38,084 nt of DNA from Sphingobacteriia bacterium (GTDB lineage: Bacteria > Bacteroidota > Bacteroidia > Bacteroidales > UBA7960): assembly GCA_011390575.1 (NCBI GenBank), contig JAABSE010000034.1:1-38084 (forward strand), written 5' to 3'. Shown here in pieces: positions 26,528 to 34,038 of this stretch. A program made the translations under genes and the position numbers. The notes under the pieces are model-generated. The model had not been told where the DNA came from. It did not search any database and saw only the letters and a list, made by a program, of their open reading frames with translations. The stretch's first letter is position 1. The number at the start of each line of letters is the position of its first letter.

Positions 26528-28243
26528 TTATTTAATAACGTTAAATTTCTGAGAAGCAACGCCATTTTCAGAAACAACCTGCATGATGTAAACACCACGG
26601 TTGAATTCGCTAACATTTACTGAAGCAGTATTGTTGTTAACCACCTGGCTCATAATAAGTCTTCCGGTAAGGTCATAAATACGTACTTCGTTAATTTGTA
26701 CAGTATTCTCAACATAAAGCGTGTTGCGAACAGGGTTGGGGAACATGTTGAGGCCGGTTTCTGCAAGAATATTGTCAACTGAAGTACCTGGATCTGCCCA
26801 AATATCGTTGAGAGTCACATCAGCATCAATGGTAGCAGTGCGGTCATCGCCAGCTTCCCATTCACCACCTTCCCAGCCTTCGCCGAAAGCATTGGAGAAA
26901 TATTTGTAGGCAATGTCACCGGCAGGAATTTCTACAGTAGCAGAATAGAAAACATCATCGGGCTGAGGATCACCGGCTCCATAAACTTTCACATCGTCAA
27001 TTTTAATGTAGAACATATCTGAAACATCATAATGACGAAATGCAATGTAAATTTGTTCTCCGGCATATTCTGAGAGGTCAACTTCTCTCATATTCCATAC
27101 ATCATCCACAAGGGTTTCTTCCCATACATTGGTGAAACTGGCAGGCTCAGTATCAGTAGTAGAAATCATAACTGCGTATTTTTCAGCAGCCCAATCGGGA
27201 TCCTGTGCAGCCACATAAAACTCCAGCATGTAACTGTCGTTGTCAATATTTAATGCAGGGGTCATCAGCCAGTTATCCGGAGTGAGAACAGTTCCGTCAA
27301 ACCATGAGGCAGAAGCAGCGCTTCCCTCACCAGTATGAGCAGAATTCTCAGCTGCATAAGCAAACCAGAGGTTTCCGTCGCCATCTTCGTCAAGCATAGC
27401 CCAACCATCAGGAGGAAATACTTCACCTTCGAAACCTTCTTCGAGGATCACTACATCTTCTTTGGCAGGAGATTCCTGGGTAAGTTCAACAGAACCTTCT
27501 TGTCCTGGCTCAGTCCAACCTGCAAAGTCACCGGTAACAACCACATTGTGTTCTGCGGGGTCAAATCCGTCAAGAAGAGCAGGAGACATGTTTACGCGGA
27601 AGGTAACCATGTAATTTTCATCCGGAGATGCAGGCTCAACAAATGCTTGCAGACTAAATACTCCGGGGATGTCAGCAAGGTCTGTAAGGATATCCCAGCC
27701 AGTACCAAGGTTTACCATGTTTCCATATCCTACTGCGTCATCAATAGTAGTGTCCATTCCTGAAGAAAACAGTCCGTCACCAGCGTCATCTACCTGAGAA
27801 GAAACCCAGAGTTCAAGGCTGGCATCAATGGTCACAGGGGAGTCGAGAATAATTTCATTCCAGCTTTCAGCAACAGGCTCATAAGCCTGAAAATGCTTCT
27901 GCTCCAATGAAGCATCATCAGCACCCTGGTAAATAATTACTGAAGCAGCATCGGGAAGGTCATTGATATAAACACGGATACTGGTAATTACCATGCCGTC
28001 AAAGTCAGCCAGATCAGCAGGTTCCCAGCGAATAGCTGATTGGAAAACAGCACCATCACTCAAGCCAAGAGCGTTATCACTTTCACCTGAGTCATAATGA
28101 ATCCATACTCCTTCTTCTTGTTTGTCTGCAGGAACACTTACAGGGTGATCCAGTTTTTGTGCTGCAAACTGTGCAATGCCAGAATTGGCGAAAAGAAACA
28201 TTGCCACAAATGTAAAGGCAATCAGTTGTAAATTTTTCTTCAT
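26528..28243 (-). CDS. T9SS-exported protein: jelly-roll domain nested in a carbohydrate-binding-like domain
   Basis: 571 residues, signal peptide to about 24 (ANSGIAQ). Residues 44-203 form a beta-sandwich (WIHYDSGESDNALGL...) homologous to residues ~682-842 of the trypsin-like protease. Residues 210-258 (YMVTFRVNMSPALLDGFDP, VTGDFAGWTEPG) are the first half of a starch-binding/CBM20-like module, and 428-484 (DDVFYSATVEIPAGDIAYKY, DADVTLNDIWA) look like its second half. Between them (263-423) sits a complete cleaved-adhesin/jelly-roll domain (EEGFEGEVFPPDGWAMLDED, KIDDVKVYGAG). A T9SS type A sorting domain (497-571, LNMFPNPVRNTLYVEN) closes the protein. No catalytic motif. Probably a cell-surface or secreted binding protein. 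The upstream block 28313-28338 resembles that of SusC2. Confidence 0.85.
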   Translation of the reverse strand: MKKNLQLIAFTFVAMFLFANSGIAQFAAQKLDHPVSVPADKQEEGVWIHYDSGESDNALGLSDGAVFQSAIRWEPADLADFDGMVITSIRVYINDLPDAASVIIYQGADDASLEQKHFQAYEPVAESWNEIILDSPVTIDASLELWVSSQVDDAGDGLFSSGMDTTIDDAVGYGNMVNLGTGWDILTDLADIPGVFSLQAFVEPASPDENYMVTFRVNMSPALLDGFDPAEHNVVVTGDFAGWTEPGQEGSVELTQESPAKEDVVILEEGFEGEVFPPDGWAMLDEDGDGNLWFAYAAENSAHTGEGSAASASWFDGTVLTPDNWLMTPALNIDNDSYMLEFYVAAQDPDWAAEKYAVMISTTDTEPASFTNVWEETLVDDVWNMREVDLSEYAGEQIYIAFRHYDVSDMFYIKIDDVKVYGAGDPQPDDVFYSATVEIPAGDIAYKYFSNAFGEGWEGGEWEAGDDRTATIDADVTLNDIWADPGTSVDNILAETGLNMFPNPVRNTLYVENTVQINEVRIYDLTGRLIMSQVVNNNTASVNVSEFNRGVYIMQVVSENGVASQKFNVIK

Positions 28244-28312
28244 GATTGTAATGTTTTAGTTAATGAAAATTTGATTTGTTAATAATTAAATCAAGCTTGT
28301 TAAGCATGTTTT

Positions 28313-28338
28313 GGAGTGTAAAGATAGAAATAATTCTT
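28313..28338 (-). promoter_or_regulatory. Candidate promoter of the T9SS protein, shared with SusC2
   Basis: Plus strand GGAGTGTAAA followed by GATAGAAATAATTC; on the minus strand this gives a TATCTTTA -7-like box (28319-28326) 76 bp upstream of the ATG. It matches 11815-11840 at 21 of 26 positions. Confidence 0.4.
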
Positions 28339-29005
28339 TATTTGCACATCCGGTAGATATTTTTTTTGCCTTTTTGCATTCAACAGTCCACAGTATTACT
28401 GATATTCAAACAATTACAAACTGTTAAATTATAGGATGATAAGAGCATAATTTTTTTCATCCATAAATTAACTCTGATTCCAAGAGGTTTACATCAATGT
28501 TATTAGTAAGGGCTACCACCTTTCTCGTCTCAACCAACGAAATCTACCCTCCGAAAACGTCCCCGCATAAAACAACATGTAAATTTAACAAAATAATTAA
28601 CGCGACTATTATTTTAACATAAATATTTTACCGTTTATAGTTTTACATGGGTTAAAAAAAACAACGGATTCGGGAAGAATTTATAAATGCTACGGAAAAC
28701 GCATTGTTATTAAAGGATTTACGTTTCCGCAAATAAGGATTACCTATCCATTGGGACTTATGAAGTTATAAGCTGAAAGCGGAATAAAAGAATATTGTTA
28801 ACTATTTTTATGTCAAGAGGTTTCGGAGACCAGAAGCTCCGAGCGGAAAGATATAAAAAGGAAAAGACGAGACATGGAGAGCTTTAATCCTTGATTTGTT
28901 TAGCCATTGTGAAATTGAGTAGTATTAAGGTTTAAGGGAAAAGGGAAAGGGATTAATAGCGTGAGCGCCGGTATTATTGTAGCTGGGTCAGAATAACCCA
29001 TAAGA
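28339..29005. other. Long intergenic gap
   Basis: The largest gene-free stretch of the window. AT-rich, no ORF with a signal or domain, no tRNA cloverleaf seen. Around 28824-28841 a small hairpin CGGAG/CTCCG has the loop ACCAGAAG, and about 28930-28955 there is a purine-rich low-complexity tract. Nothing like a strong terminator for the U32 gene was found. Confidence 0.4.
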
Positions 29006-30253
29006 TCAAAACTCGTCTTCCACCTCCACGATCTTGTAGATTTTATCGCCTCTTCTTACCAGTTCAGGCGTACGGAAGGAACACATTTCTCCTTTCTGGG
29101 TGCGGGCCACGGGCTTCAGGTCTACCCGTATTTCTTCGGTTTTCATTTCCAGCACACCGGTTGTAGGGCCGGTTATGTATATTTCATCTCCAATGGACAG
29201 TGCTCCGGTTTCCATTTTTACCTCGGCTACGTTGAGTTGGGTGAAGTAATTGGTCACTTTTCCCACATAGACTTTCTTTTGCGTAGCCTGCGAACCATAT
29301 CTTTCAGTCCACTCCCCCATTTTCCTTCCCAGGTAATAACCTTCCCAGAAACCGCGGTTGTAGACTTTCTTCAGATCAACGAGCCACGTATCCACTTTGT
29401 CGCGGGAAAAAGTTCCTTTGATACATGCATCAGCAGCTTCGCGGTAAACCCGGGTTACAGTTTTTACATATTCCGGCCCGCGGCCACGCCCTTCTATCTT
29501 GAAAACCTTTACCCCGGCTTGCACTATCTTATCCACAAACTCAACGGTGCACAAATCTTTGGGCGACATGATGTATTCGTTCTCAATATCCAGTTCAAAC
29601 TCCCCTTCCTTGTCTTTTACCGTATATCCCCTGCGGCACAATTGCAGACAGGCCCCGCGATTGGCCGAATGGTTCATGTTGTCGAGACTCAGGTAGCACT
29701 TGCCACTTACCGCCATACACAATGCCCCATGCACAAACACTTCAATTTCCACCAGGTTTCCTGATGGGCCTTTTATCTGATCCCTTTCAATCCCTTTTAC
29801 AATATCCGCCACCTGACGAAGGCTCAACTCTCGGGCCGTAACCATTACATCGGCATAGCGGCTGAAAAACTTCACCGCCTGCAGATTGGTGATGTTGCAT
29901 TGGGTGGAAATATGCACCTCTATTCCCTGGCTATGGGCATAATCAATCACACTCAAATCGGAAGCAATAACAGCCGAAATGCCAGCATCTTTGGCCCTTT
30001 GCAAAGTGGTTTGCATCTCCTCCATCTCTTCATCATAGATAATGGTATTGAGCGTAAGATAAGTTTTGACCTGATGGCTCCCTGCTATCTCCACAATCTT
30101 GTCCAGATCCTCCAGGGTAAAATTCTGCGAGGAACGGGAGCGCATATTCAGTTTTCCTACCCCGAAATAAACTGAGTTGGCACCACCCTGTATGGCTGCC
30201 ATCAGAGATTCGTAAGAACCTACAGGGGACATTATTTCGATGAATTGCGACAT
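29006..30253 (-). CDS. Peptidase U32 family protein (TrhP/RlhA-type)
   Basis: 415 residues, no signal peptide, cytosolic. The U32 signature is complete: EVFVHGALCMAVSGKCYLS at 171-189. Cysteines 179, 186, 202 and 206 (with GACLQLCRRGY), plus 235, are candidates for the iron-sulfur ligands known in bacterial U32 proteins. The N-terminal half (residues 1-170) has the TIM-barrel pattern APVG..SLxAAIxGGAxxVYFG, and the C-terminal ~90 residues form a beta-barrel extension (VYVGKVTNYFTQLNVAEV). In E. coli, members hydroxylate tRNA (TrhP) or 23S rRNA (RlhA) in a prephenate-linked reaction; length and the C-terminal domain fit TrhP better, but this is inference. It is the last gene after nspC on the minus strand, 135 bp away. 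Confidence 0.9.
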   Translation of the reverse strand: MSQFIEIMSPVGSYESLMAAIQGGANSVYFGVGKLNMRSRSSQNFTLEDLDKIVEIAGSHQVKTYLTLNTIIYDEEMEEMQTTLQRAKDAGISAVIASDLSVIDYAHSQGIEVHISTQCNITNLQAVKFFSRYADVMVTARELSLRQVADIVKGIERDQIKGPSGNLVEIEVFVHGALCMAVSGKCYLSLDNMNHSANRGACLQLCRRGYTVKDKEGEFELDIENEYIMSPKDLCTVEFVDKIVQAGVKVFKIEGRGRGPEYVKTVTRVYREAADACIKGTFSRDKVDTWLVDLKKVYNRGFWEGYYLGRKMGEWTERYGSQATQKKVYVGKVTNYFTQLNVAEVKMETGALSIGDEIYITGPTTGVLEMKTEEIRVDLKPVARTQKGEMCSFRTPELVRRGDKIYKIVEVEDEF

Positions 30254-30254
30254 G

Positions 30255-30290
30255 GGTTGAGGTTAAGGTTGAAGTTAAGGTTGAGGTTAA
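30255..30290. repeat. Hexamer tandem repeat GGTTGA/GGTTAA
   Basis: Six contiguous 6-mers, alternating GGTTGA and RGTTAA (30255-30290), i.e. three 12-bp units with one base change, directly abutting the U32 start codon at 30251-30253. It lies where the ribosome binding region of the U32 gene should be. Confidence 0.85.
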
Positions 30291-30298
30291 TTTAGAGG

Positions 30299-30376
30299 CT
30301 GAGCCCTGGCTCAGTCCCGCGACCAGAGGGATGCGGGATTAAGGTTAAGTGAAGTCCCAACTATTATTGGGATGCG
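30299..30376. repeat. Cluster of short hairpins between nspC and the U32 gene
   Basis: Three consecutive hairpins: CTGAGCC/GGCTCAG (30299-30305, 30308-30314), TCCCGC/GCGGGA just after it with GACCAGAGGGAT in the loop, and TCCCA/TGGGA around 30355-30372. They may act as an attenuator or processing site between nspC and the U32 gene, or be REP-like dispersed palindromes. Confidence 0.5.
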
Positions 30377-30388
30377 TAATTGAGATAA

Positions 30389-31534
30389 TTATGACAATTT
30401 GCCTTTATAGTCTTCGTAGCCGAAAAAGCGGCAGGGGGCAAAAGTGCCGTCTTCTTTCCAGATGCCAATGGCTGGGTGTTTCACTCCATTGAAATAGGTG
30501 GTCTTCACCATAGTATAATGTATCATATCGTCGAATACCACCTTATCTCCCACCTTCAATTCTTTTTCAAAAGCGTAATCTCCCATGCCCATATAATCGC
30601 CGGCCAGACAGGTTAGCCCTCCCATGCGGTAGACAGGTTTTCCTGGCTGTGCATCGGTGGCACCCAGAATTCCGGGTTTGTAAGGCATCTCCAGACAGTC
30701 AGGCATATGTGCTGAAAAACTCACATCGAGCATGGCCACTTTGATGCCCTTGCTTTCAATGATATCCTGCACAGTAGATACCAGGTAGCCGGTTTGCCAG
30801 CCGACGGCTTCGCCAGGCTCAAGAATTACCCTTTCCAGGTTGGGATAGCGTTCTTTAAAATCTTTCAACAACTGCACCAGGTGCTGCACATCATAATCTT
30901 TGCGTGTAATATGATGCCCTCCACCCATGTTGAACCATCGGGCCTGTTTGATAAGGGAGGAAAATTTCTCCTCCACTTTGGCCAGAGTACGTTCCAATAC
31001 ATAGGAATCATTCTCACACAGCACATGAAAATGAAGCCCTTCCACCCCTTCCGGCAAAATATCCGGCATCTGGTCCCGGGTTATTCCCAGCCGTGAGCCG
31101 GGGATAGCAGGGTTGTACAAATCGGTTTCCACTTCTGAATATTCAGGGTTGATTCGCAATCCCATGCTGATGGGTTTGTGGAAAGCTTTTACCCTCTCCC
31201 TGAACTTTTCAAACTGACTCATGGAATTGAAAGAGAGATGGCTGCTGAAGTGCATGATCTGCTCCATTTCATCGTCAAAAAATACCGGGCAATAGGTGTG
31301 CGCTTCAGTTCCCATTTCTTCATAAATCAGGCGTGCCTCATGCAGTGAACTGGCTGTAGCACCACTTAAGTATTGCTTTATCATGGGAAAGGTGGACCAC
31401 ATGGCATATCCTTTCAATGCACAGATGATTTCCACATTGGCTTCCTGCTGAACCAGGTTCAGTATCTCAAGATTGATTCTCAAAAGACTTTCATCAAGCA
31501 CGTAGCAAGGGGATGGGATTTGGTTGTAATCCAT
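30389..31534 (-). CDS. nspC: Carboxynorspermidine/carboxyspermidine decarboxylase
   Basis: PLP-dependent fold-III decarboxylase that converts carboxyspermidine (or carboxynorspermidine) to spermidine (norspermidine). 381 residues from the ATG at 31532-31534; two codons upstream the frame could also open with GTG, but the ATG gives the usual N-terminus MDYNQIPSPCYVLDE. Lys41 in CALKGYAMW is the Schiff-base lysine, FNMGGGHH (202-208) and LEPGEAVG (238-245) contact the phosphate, and Cys309 in GGLTCLAGDYMG is the catalytic cysteine from the second subunit. Length matches the family (~380). The partner synthase is upstream on the same strand, separated by a four-helix-bundle cassette. In Bacteroidota this pair normally makes spermidine. 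Confidence 0.95.
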   Translation of the reverse strand: MDYNQIPSPCYVLDESLLRINLEILNLVQQEANVEIICALKGYAMWSTFPMIKQYLSGATASSLHEARLIYEEMGTEAHTYCPVFFDDEMEQIMHFSSHLSFNSMSQFEKFRERVKAFHKPISMGLRINPEYSEVETDLYNPAIPGSRLGITRDQMPDILPEGVEGLHFHVLCENDSYVLERTLAKVEEKFSSLIKQARWFNMGGGHHITRKDYDVQHLVQLLKDFKERYPNLERVILEPGEAVGWQTGYLVSTVQDIIESKGIKVAMLDVSFSAHMPDCLEMPYKPGILGATDAQPGKPVYRMGGLTCLAGDYMGMGDYAFEKELKVGDKVVFDDMIHYTMVKTTYFNGVKHPAIGIWKEDGTFAPCRFFGYEDYKGKLS

Positions 31535-31547
31535 AGACACTTTATAT

Positions 31548-31575
31548 AGTTATTAATTATCAGTTATCAGTTATC
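31548..31575. repeat. Left heptamer array flanking the four-helix-bundle gene
   Basis: Four contiguous 7-mers: AGTTATT, AATTATC, AGTTATC, AGTTATC. It is the inverted counterpart of the array at 31985-32012 and lies 13 bp upstream of the nspC start codon. Confidence 0.85.
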
Positions 31576-31609
31576 AGATGATTGTTATACAATACAAATT
31601 CATTGATGG

Positions 31610-31966
31610 TTATGTTATTAACTTTGCCTTGTTGGTTTTTATAATAGCTGTAAGAAGCTTGATTAACTCTACAGCATCCTGATTGATTGAGTCAAAATAC
31701 TCTTTCTCCAGATAAGCTGTCTCTTTTAATAGCTCATGCCAATAAAGGGATTCATTGCACTCTTTTTGTGCAACAGAGAGTTTATGAATAAAATCTTTAG
31801 CACTCTCAGCAAATTCGGCTTCTCTAACCTGAGCTCCAACAGAAGTACCGCAACGAAGGATTTGTTTAGACAAAACATATTCCTTCTTCTCCAGCAAATA
31901 TTTATAGAGTCCAACAATTCTTATAGCAAACCGGAAACTCTTTTCAACCAGAACTCCTTTTCCCAT
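31610..31966 (-). CDS. Four-helix bundle protein (S23/intervening-sequence family)
   Basis: 118 residues, ATG at 31964-31966. All-helical, with the family's typical order: FRFAIRIVGLYKYLL, SKQILRCGTSVGAQVREAE, KDFIHKLSVAQKECNESLYW, then ELLKETAYLEKEYFDS. Proteins of this family are best known from intervening sequences of 23S rRNA genes and are related in fold to Avd of diversity-generating retroelements; basic residues suggest nucleic-acid binding, but the function of stand-alone copies is not established. The gene sits between the two spermidine genes and is bordered by two inverted heptamer arrays 18 and 34 bp from its ends, which suggests insertion as a unit. Confidence 0.9.
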   Translation of the reverse strand: MGKGVLVEKSFRFAIRIVGLYKYLLEKKEYVLSKQILRCGTSVGAQVREAEFAESAKDFIHKLSVAQKECNESLYWHELLKETAYLEKEYFDSINQDAVELIKLLTAIIKTNKAKLIT

Positions 31967-31984
31967 ACTAACGCATTGACTTAT

Positions 31985-32012
31985 AATAACTAATAACTAA
32001 CAACTAATAACT
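31985..32012. repeat. Right heptamer array flanking the four-helix-bundle gene
   Basis: Four contiguous 7-mers: AATAACT, AATAACT, AACAACT, AATAACT, ending one base before the stop codon of the carboxyspermidine synthase gene. In inverse complement the units read AGTTATT, the same motif as the left array. Confidence 0.88.
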
Positions 32013-32013
32013 C

Positions 32014-33219
32014 TCATTGCTCTTTTTCAACAGGCAGCGCCTCATCCACCACCTCATGCCACGGCAAACCATAAACGGGCAGTTTCTCCATAAACGGATC
32101 GGGGTTGAATTCTTCCACATTGAAAACACCTTTTCCGGTCCATTTGCCGGTAAGCATCATCATGGCGCCAATCATGGCTGGCACACCGGTAGTGAAGGAG
32201 ATGGCCTGGGCTTTCACATCCTTGTAAGCGTCGGCATGTGAGCAGTTGTTCCATACATAGTAAGTGCGCTCTTTTCCATCTTTCATTCCTTTTATCTGAC
32301 AACCAATGGAAGTCTGTCCTTTGTATCCTTCGCCCAGGGAAGAAGGTTCGGGCAAAATGGCTTTCAGGAACTCTAGCGGAACAATGTCCATTCCTTTGAA
32401 ATTGATGGGTTTAATGCTTGTCATTCCAACTTCCTGGAGCACGTTGAGGAAGTTGATATACTTTTCACCGAAAGTCATCCAGAAACGGGCTCTTTTGAGG
32501 GTGGGAAAGTTTTTCACCAGCGATTCCAGTTCTTCGTGATACAACAAATAAGAAGAACGGGGTCCGATTTCAGGATATTCGATGGATTTGTTAATTTCAA
32601 GGGGTTTGGTTTCTACCCATTTTCCGTTTTCCCAGTAGCGACCATTCTGGGTAATTTCGCGTATGTTGATTTCAGGGTTAAAGTTGGTAGCAAAGGACTT
32701 TCCGTGATCGCCTGCATTACAATCCACGATATCCAGGTGGTGCATTTCATCGAAATAGTGTTTGGCAGCATAGGCGGTAAAAACGCCTGTTACGCCAGGG
32801 TCGAATCCACAACCCAGTACGGCCAGAATACCAGCTTCTTTGAATCTTTCATGGAACGCCCATTGCCATTTGTATTCAAACTTGGCTACATCCTTGGGCT
32901 CATAATTGGCTGTGTCGAGGTAGTGGGTTTTGGTTTGCAGACAGGCTTCCATGATGGTAAGATCCTGGTAAGGCAATGCTACATTGATGACCAGGTCGGG
33001 CTTAAAGTCCTCTATCAGTTCCACAAGTTCGGGCACATTATCGGCATCCACCTGCGCAGTTCTTACCCTGTCGCCTCCAATATCGTGGGCTATAGCATCA
33101 CATTTTTCAATCGTTCGGCTGGCCAGCAATATATCGGAAAAAACTTCCGGTACAGCTGCACATTTGCGGGTGACAACATTGCCTACACCCCCTGCTCCAA
33201 TAATCAATACCTTGCTCAT
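32014..33219 (-). CDS. Carboxynorspermidine/carboxyspermidine synthase (saccharopine dehydrogenase family)
   Basis: 401 residues, cytosolic, NAD(P)H-dependent. It condenses aspartate semialdehyde with putrescine or diaminopropane to carboxyspermidine or carboxynorspermidine, the step before NspC. The Rossmann motif is VLIIGAGGVGNVV at 4-16; DLVINVALPYQDLTIMEACL, THYLDTANYEP and LGCGFDPGVTGVF are characteristic of the carboxynorspermidine synthase branch rather than of lysine biosynthesis enzymes, and the pairing with nspC supports this. The product is about as long as characterised members (~400). A TATTTTTG -7-like box (plus-strand CAAAAATA, 33263-33270) is 44 bp upstream. The gene leads a minus-strand unit with the bundle gene, nspC and perhaps the U32 gene. 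Confidence 0.93.
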   Translation of the reverse strand: MSKVLIIGAGGVGNVVTRKCAAVPEVFSDILLASRTIEKCDAIAHDIGGDRVRTAQVDADNVPELVELIEDFKPDLVINVALPYQDLTIMEACLQTKTHYLDTANYEPKDVAKFEYKWQWAFHERFKEAGILAVLGCGFDPGVTGVFTAYAAKHYFDEMHHLDIVDCNAGDHGKSFATNFNPEINIREITQNGRYWENGKWVETKPLEINKSIEYPEIGPRSSYLLYHEELESLVKNFPTLKRARFWMTFGEKYINFLNVLQEVGMTSIKPINFKGMDIVPLEFLKAILPEPSSLGEGYKGQTSIGCQIKGMKDGKERTYYVWNNCSHADAYKDVKAQAISFTTGVPAMIGAMMMLTGKWTGKGVFNVEEFNPDPFMEKLPVYGLPWHEVVDEALPVEKEQ

Positions 33220-33262
33220 AATGAATATATTTTTTACACGTATAAATTTTACTTATCTATTG

Positions 33263-33270
33263 CAAAAATA
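33263..33270 (-). promoter_or_regulatory. Candidate -7 box of the polyamine operon
   Basis: CAAAAATA on the plus strand gives TATTTTTG on the minus strand, a full match to TAnnTTTG, 44 bp upstream of the synthase ATG. The -33 element is not clear. Confidence 0.4.
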
Positions 33271-33382
33271 GGAAATTCCGTGAACCTTTTTGTGGAAAAA
33301 ACAGGGGGTTTGCATAGGGAATACCGTTTTAGAAATATAAATTTCATTCAAAAGCAAACATCCATCCTGCAACAGCTGTTAA

Positions 33383-33414
33383 TTGGCATAATTGTGATTA
33401 CGTTTATATGCCAA
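33383..33414. promoter_or_regulatory. Perfect spaced inverted repeat in divergent promoter region
   Basis: TTGGCATA (33383-33390) and TATGCCAA (33407-33414) are perfect inverses separated by 16 bp, in the short region between the divergent synthase and DUF1289 genes, 66 bp upstream of the latter. It could be an operator for a dimeric regulator; no regulator gene is in the window. Confidence 0.4.
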
Positions 33415-33479
33415 AGTATATTCTTGACAAATAAAAAAATCAAAACAGGTATTATATCCAACTGCTCAATATCAAAAAA

Positions 33480-33677
33480 ATGCTCAAAGGAAAAGGAATA
33501 AAATCACCATGTATTGATGTTTGTATCAGCCGCGATGGAGTATGTATAGGATGCTACCGTACGCTGGAGGAAATGGCCGGATGGAAAAGCTATACCGAAA
33601 AGCAAAAAGCGGAAGTGCTGGAGAATATCAGGAAAAGAAGAGGATCGCAGGATTATTATGGCGGTCCGGGAGGCTGA
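33480..33677 (+). CDS. DUF1289 small cysteine-motif protein
   Basis: 65 residues, ATG at 33480, no signal peptide. The DUF1289 pattern is clear: KSPCIDVCISRDGVCIGCYR with Cys11, Cys15, Cys22 and Cys25, then TLEEMAGWKSYTEKQKAEVL. The four cysteines are suited to bind zinc or an iron-sulfur cluster; biochemical role unknown. It ends 11 bp before the next gene, with which it forms an operon, and is divergent from the polyamine genes. Confidence 0.93.
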   Translation: MLKGKGIKSPCIDVCISRDGVCIGCYRTLEEMAGWKSYTEKQKAEVLENIRKRRGSQDYYGGPGG

Positions 33678-33688
33678 AAACATAACCC

Positions 33689-34009
33689 ATGGAAAAAATC
33701 TTTGTATACGGAACTTTGCTTGATCCGGTCATTCAGCTGCAACTGTTCGGAAGAGAAATTTCTCCTTTAGCCAAAGCATCATTAAACGGATGGAAGAAAA
33801 AAACGGACAAAGATTACCCCTATCTGATACCGGATGAAACTGCTATCACCCGGGGAAGCATCATAGAATTATCAGAAAAAGAACTGGTCATAGCCGACCA
33901 ATGGGAAGAGGTTCCCCGGGAATACAAAAGGTTAAAACTCACCGTGACTGTGCAAGATGAGGGAGAGCTAATGGTATGGGTATATGTTTTTGGTATTAAA
34001 GACCAGTGA
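33689..34009 (+). CDS. Gamma-glutamylcyclotransferase-like (AIG2/GGCT fold) protein
   Basis: 106 residues. The N-terminal VYGTLLDP (Y7-G8-T9-L10) is the substrate-loop signature of the GGCT-like fold, and ADQWEEVPREYKR (69-81) is the counterpart of the LDxxEGxxYxR segment that carries the catalytic glutamate (here Glu73 or Glu74). Family members release 5-oxoproline from gamma-glutamyl peptides or act on gamma-glutamylamines; the substrate of this one cannot be told. Probably cotranscribed with the DUF1289 gene 11 bp upstream. Confidence 0.9.
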   Translation: MEKIFVYGTLLDPVIQLQLFGREISPLAKASLNGWKKKTDKDYPYLIPDETAITRGSIIELSEKELVIADQWEEVPREYKRLKLTVTVQDEGELMVWVYVFGIKDQ

Positions 34010-34013
34010 AACT

Positions 34014-34035
34014 TTCCTGTATACTATAACAGGAA
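34014..34035. terminator. Hairpin between convergent genes
   Basis: Stem TTCCTGT (34014-34020) and ACAGGAA (34029-34035) with an 8-nt loop, between the plus-strand GGCT-like gene and the minus-strand cytochrome peroxidase gene. No strong T-run, so a weak or Rho-assisted terminator at best. Confidence 0.4.
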
Positions 34036-34038
34036 TAT

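Noticed and set aside
28339-29005. Possible tRNA or structured RNA in the long gap
   Set aside because: I found no cloverleaf, TTCGA arm or CCA-type end, and only small hairpins; a covariance search would be needed to exclude a small RNA.
30255-30290. Possible CRISPR-like repeat
   Set aside because: Units are 6-12 bp, contiguous and without spacers, and no cas genes are present; a simple tandem repeat.
31548-32012. Diversity-generating retroelement (bundle protein as Avd)
   Set aside because: No reverse transcriptase, template repeat or variable repeat was seen nearby; the protein only shares the fold.
32536-33501. 321-codon plus-strand open frame opposite the carboxyspermidine synthase
   Set aside because: It is antisense to a gene with clear family motifs, has no domain of its own and crosses the promoter region; it results from codon use on the other strand.
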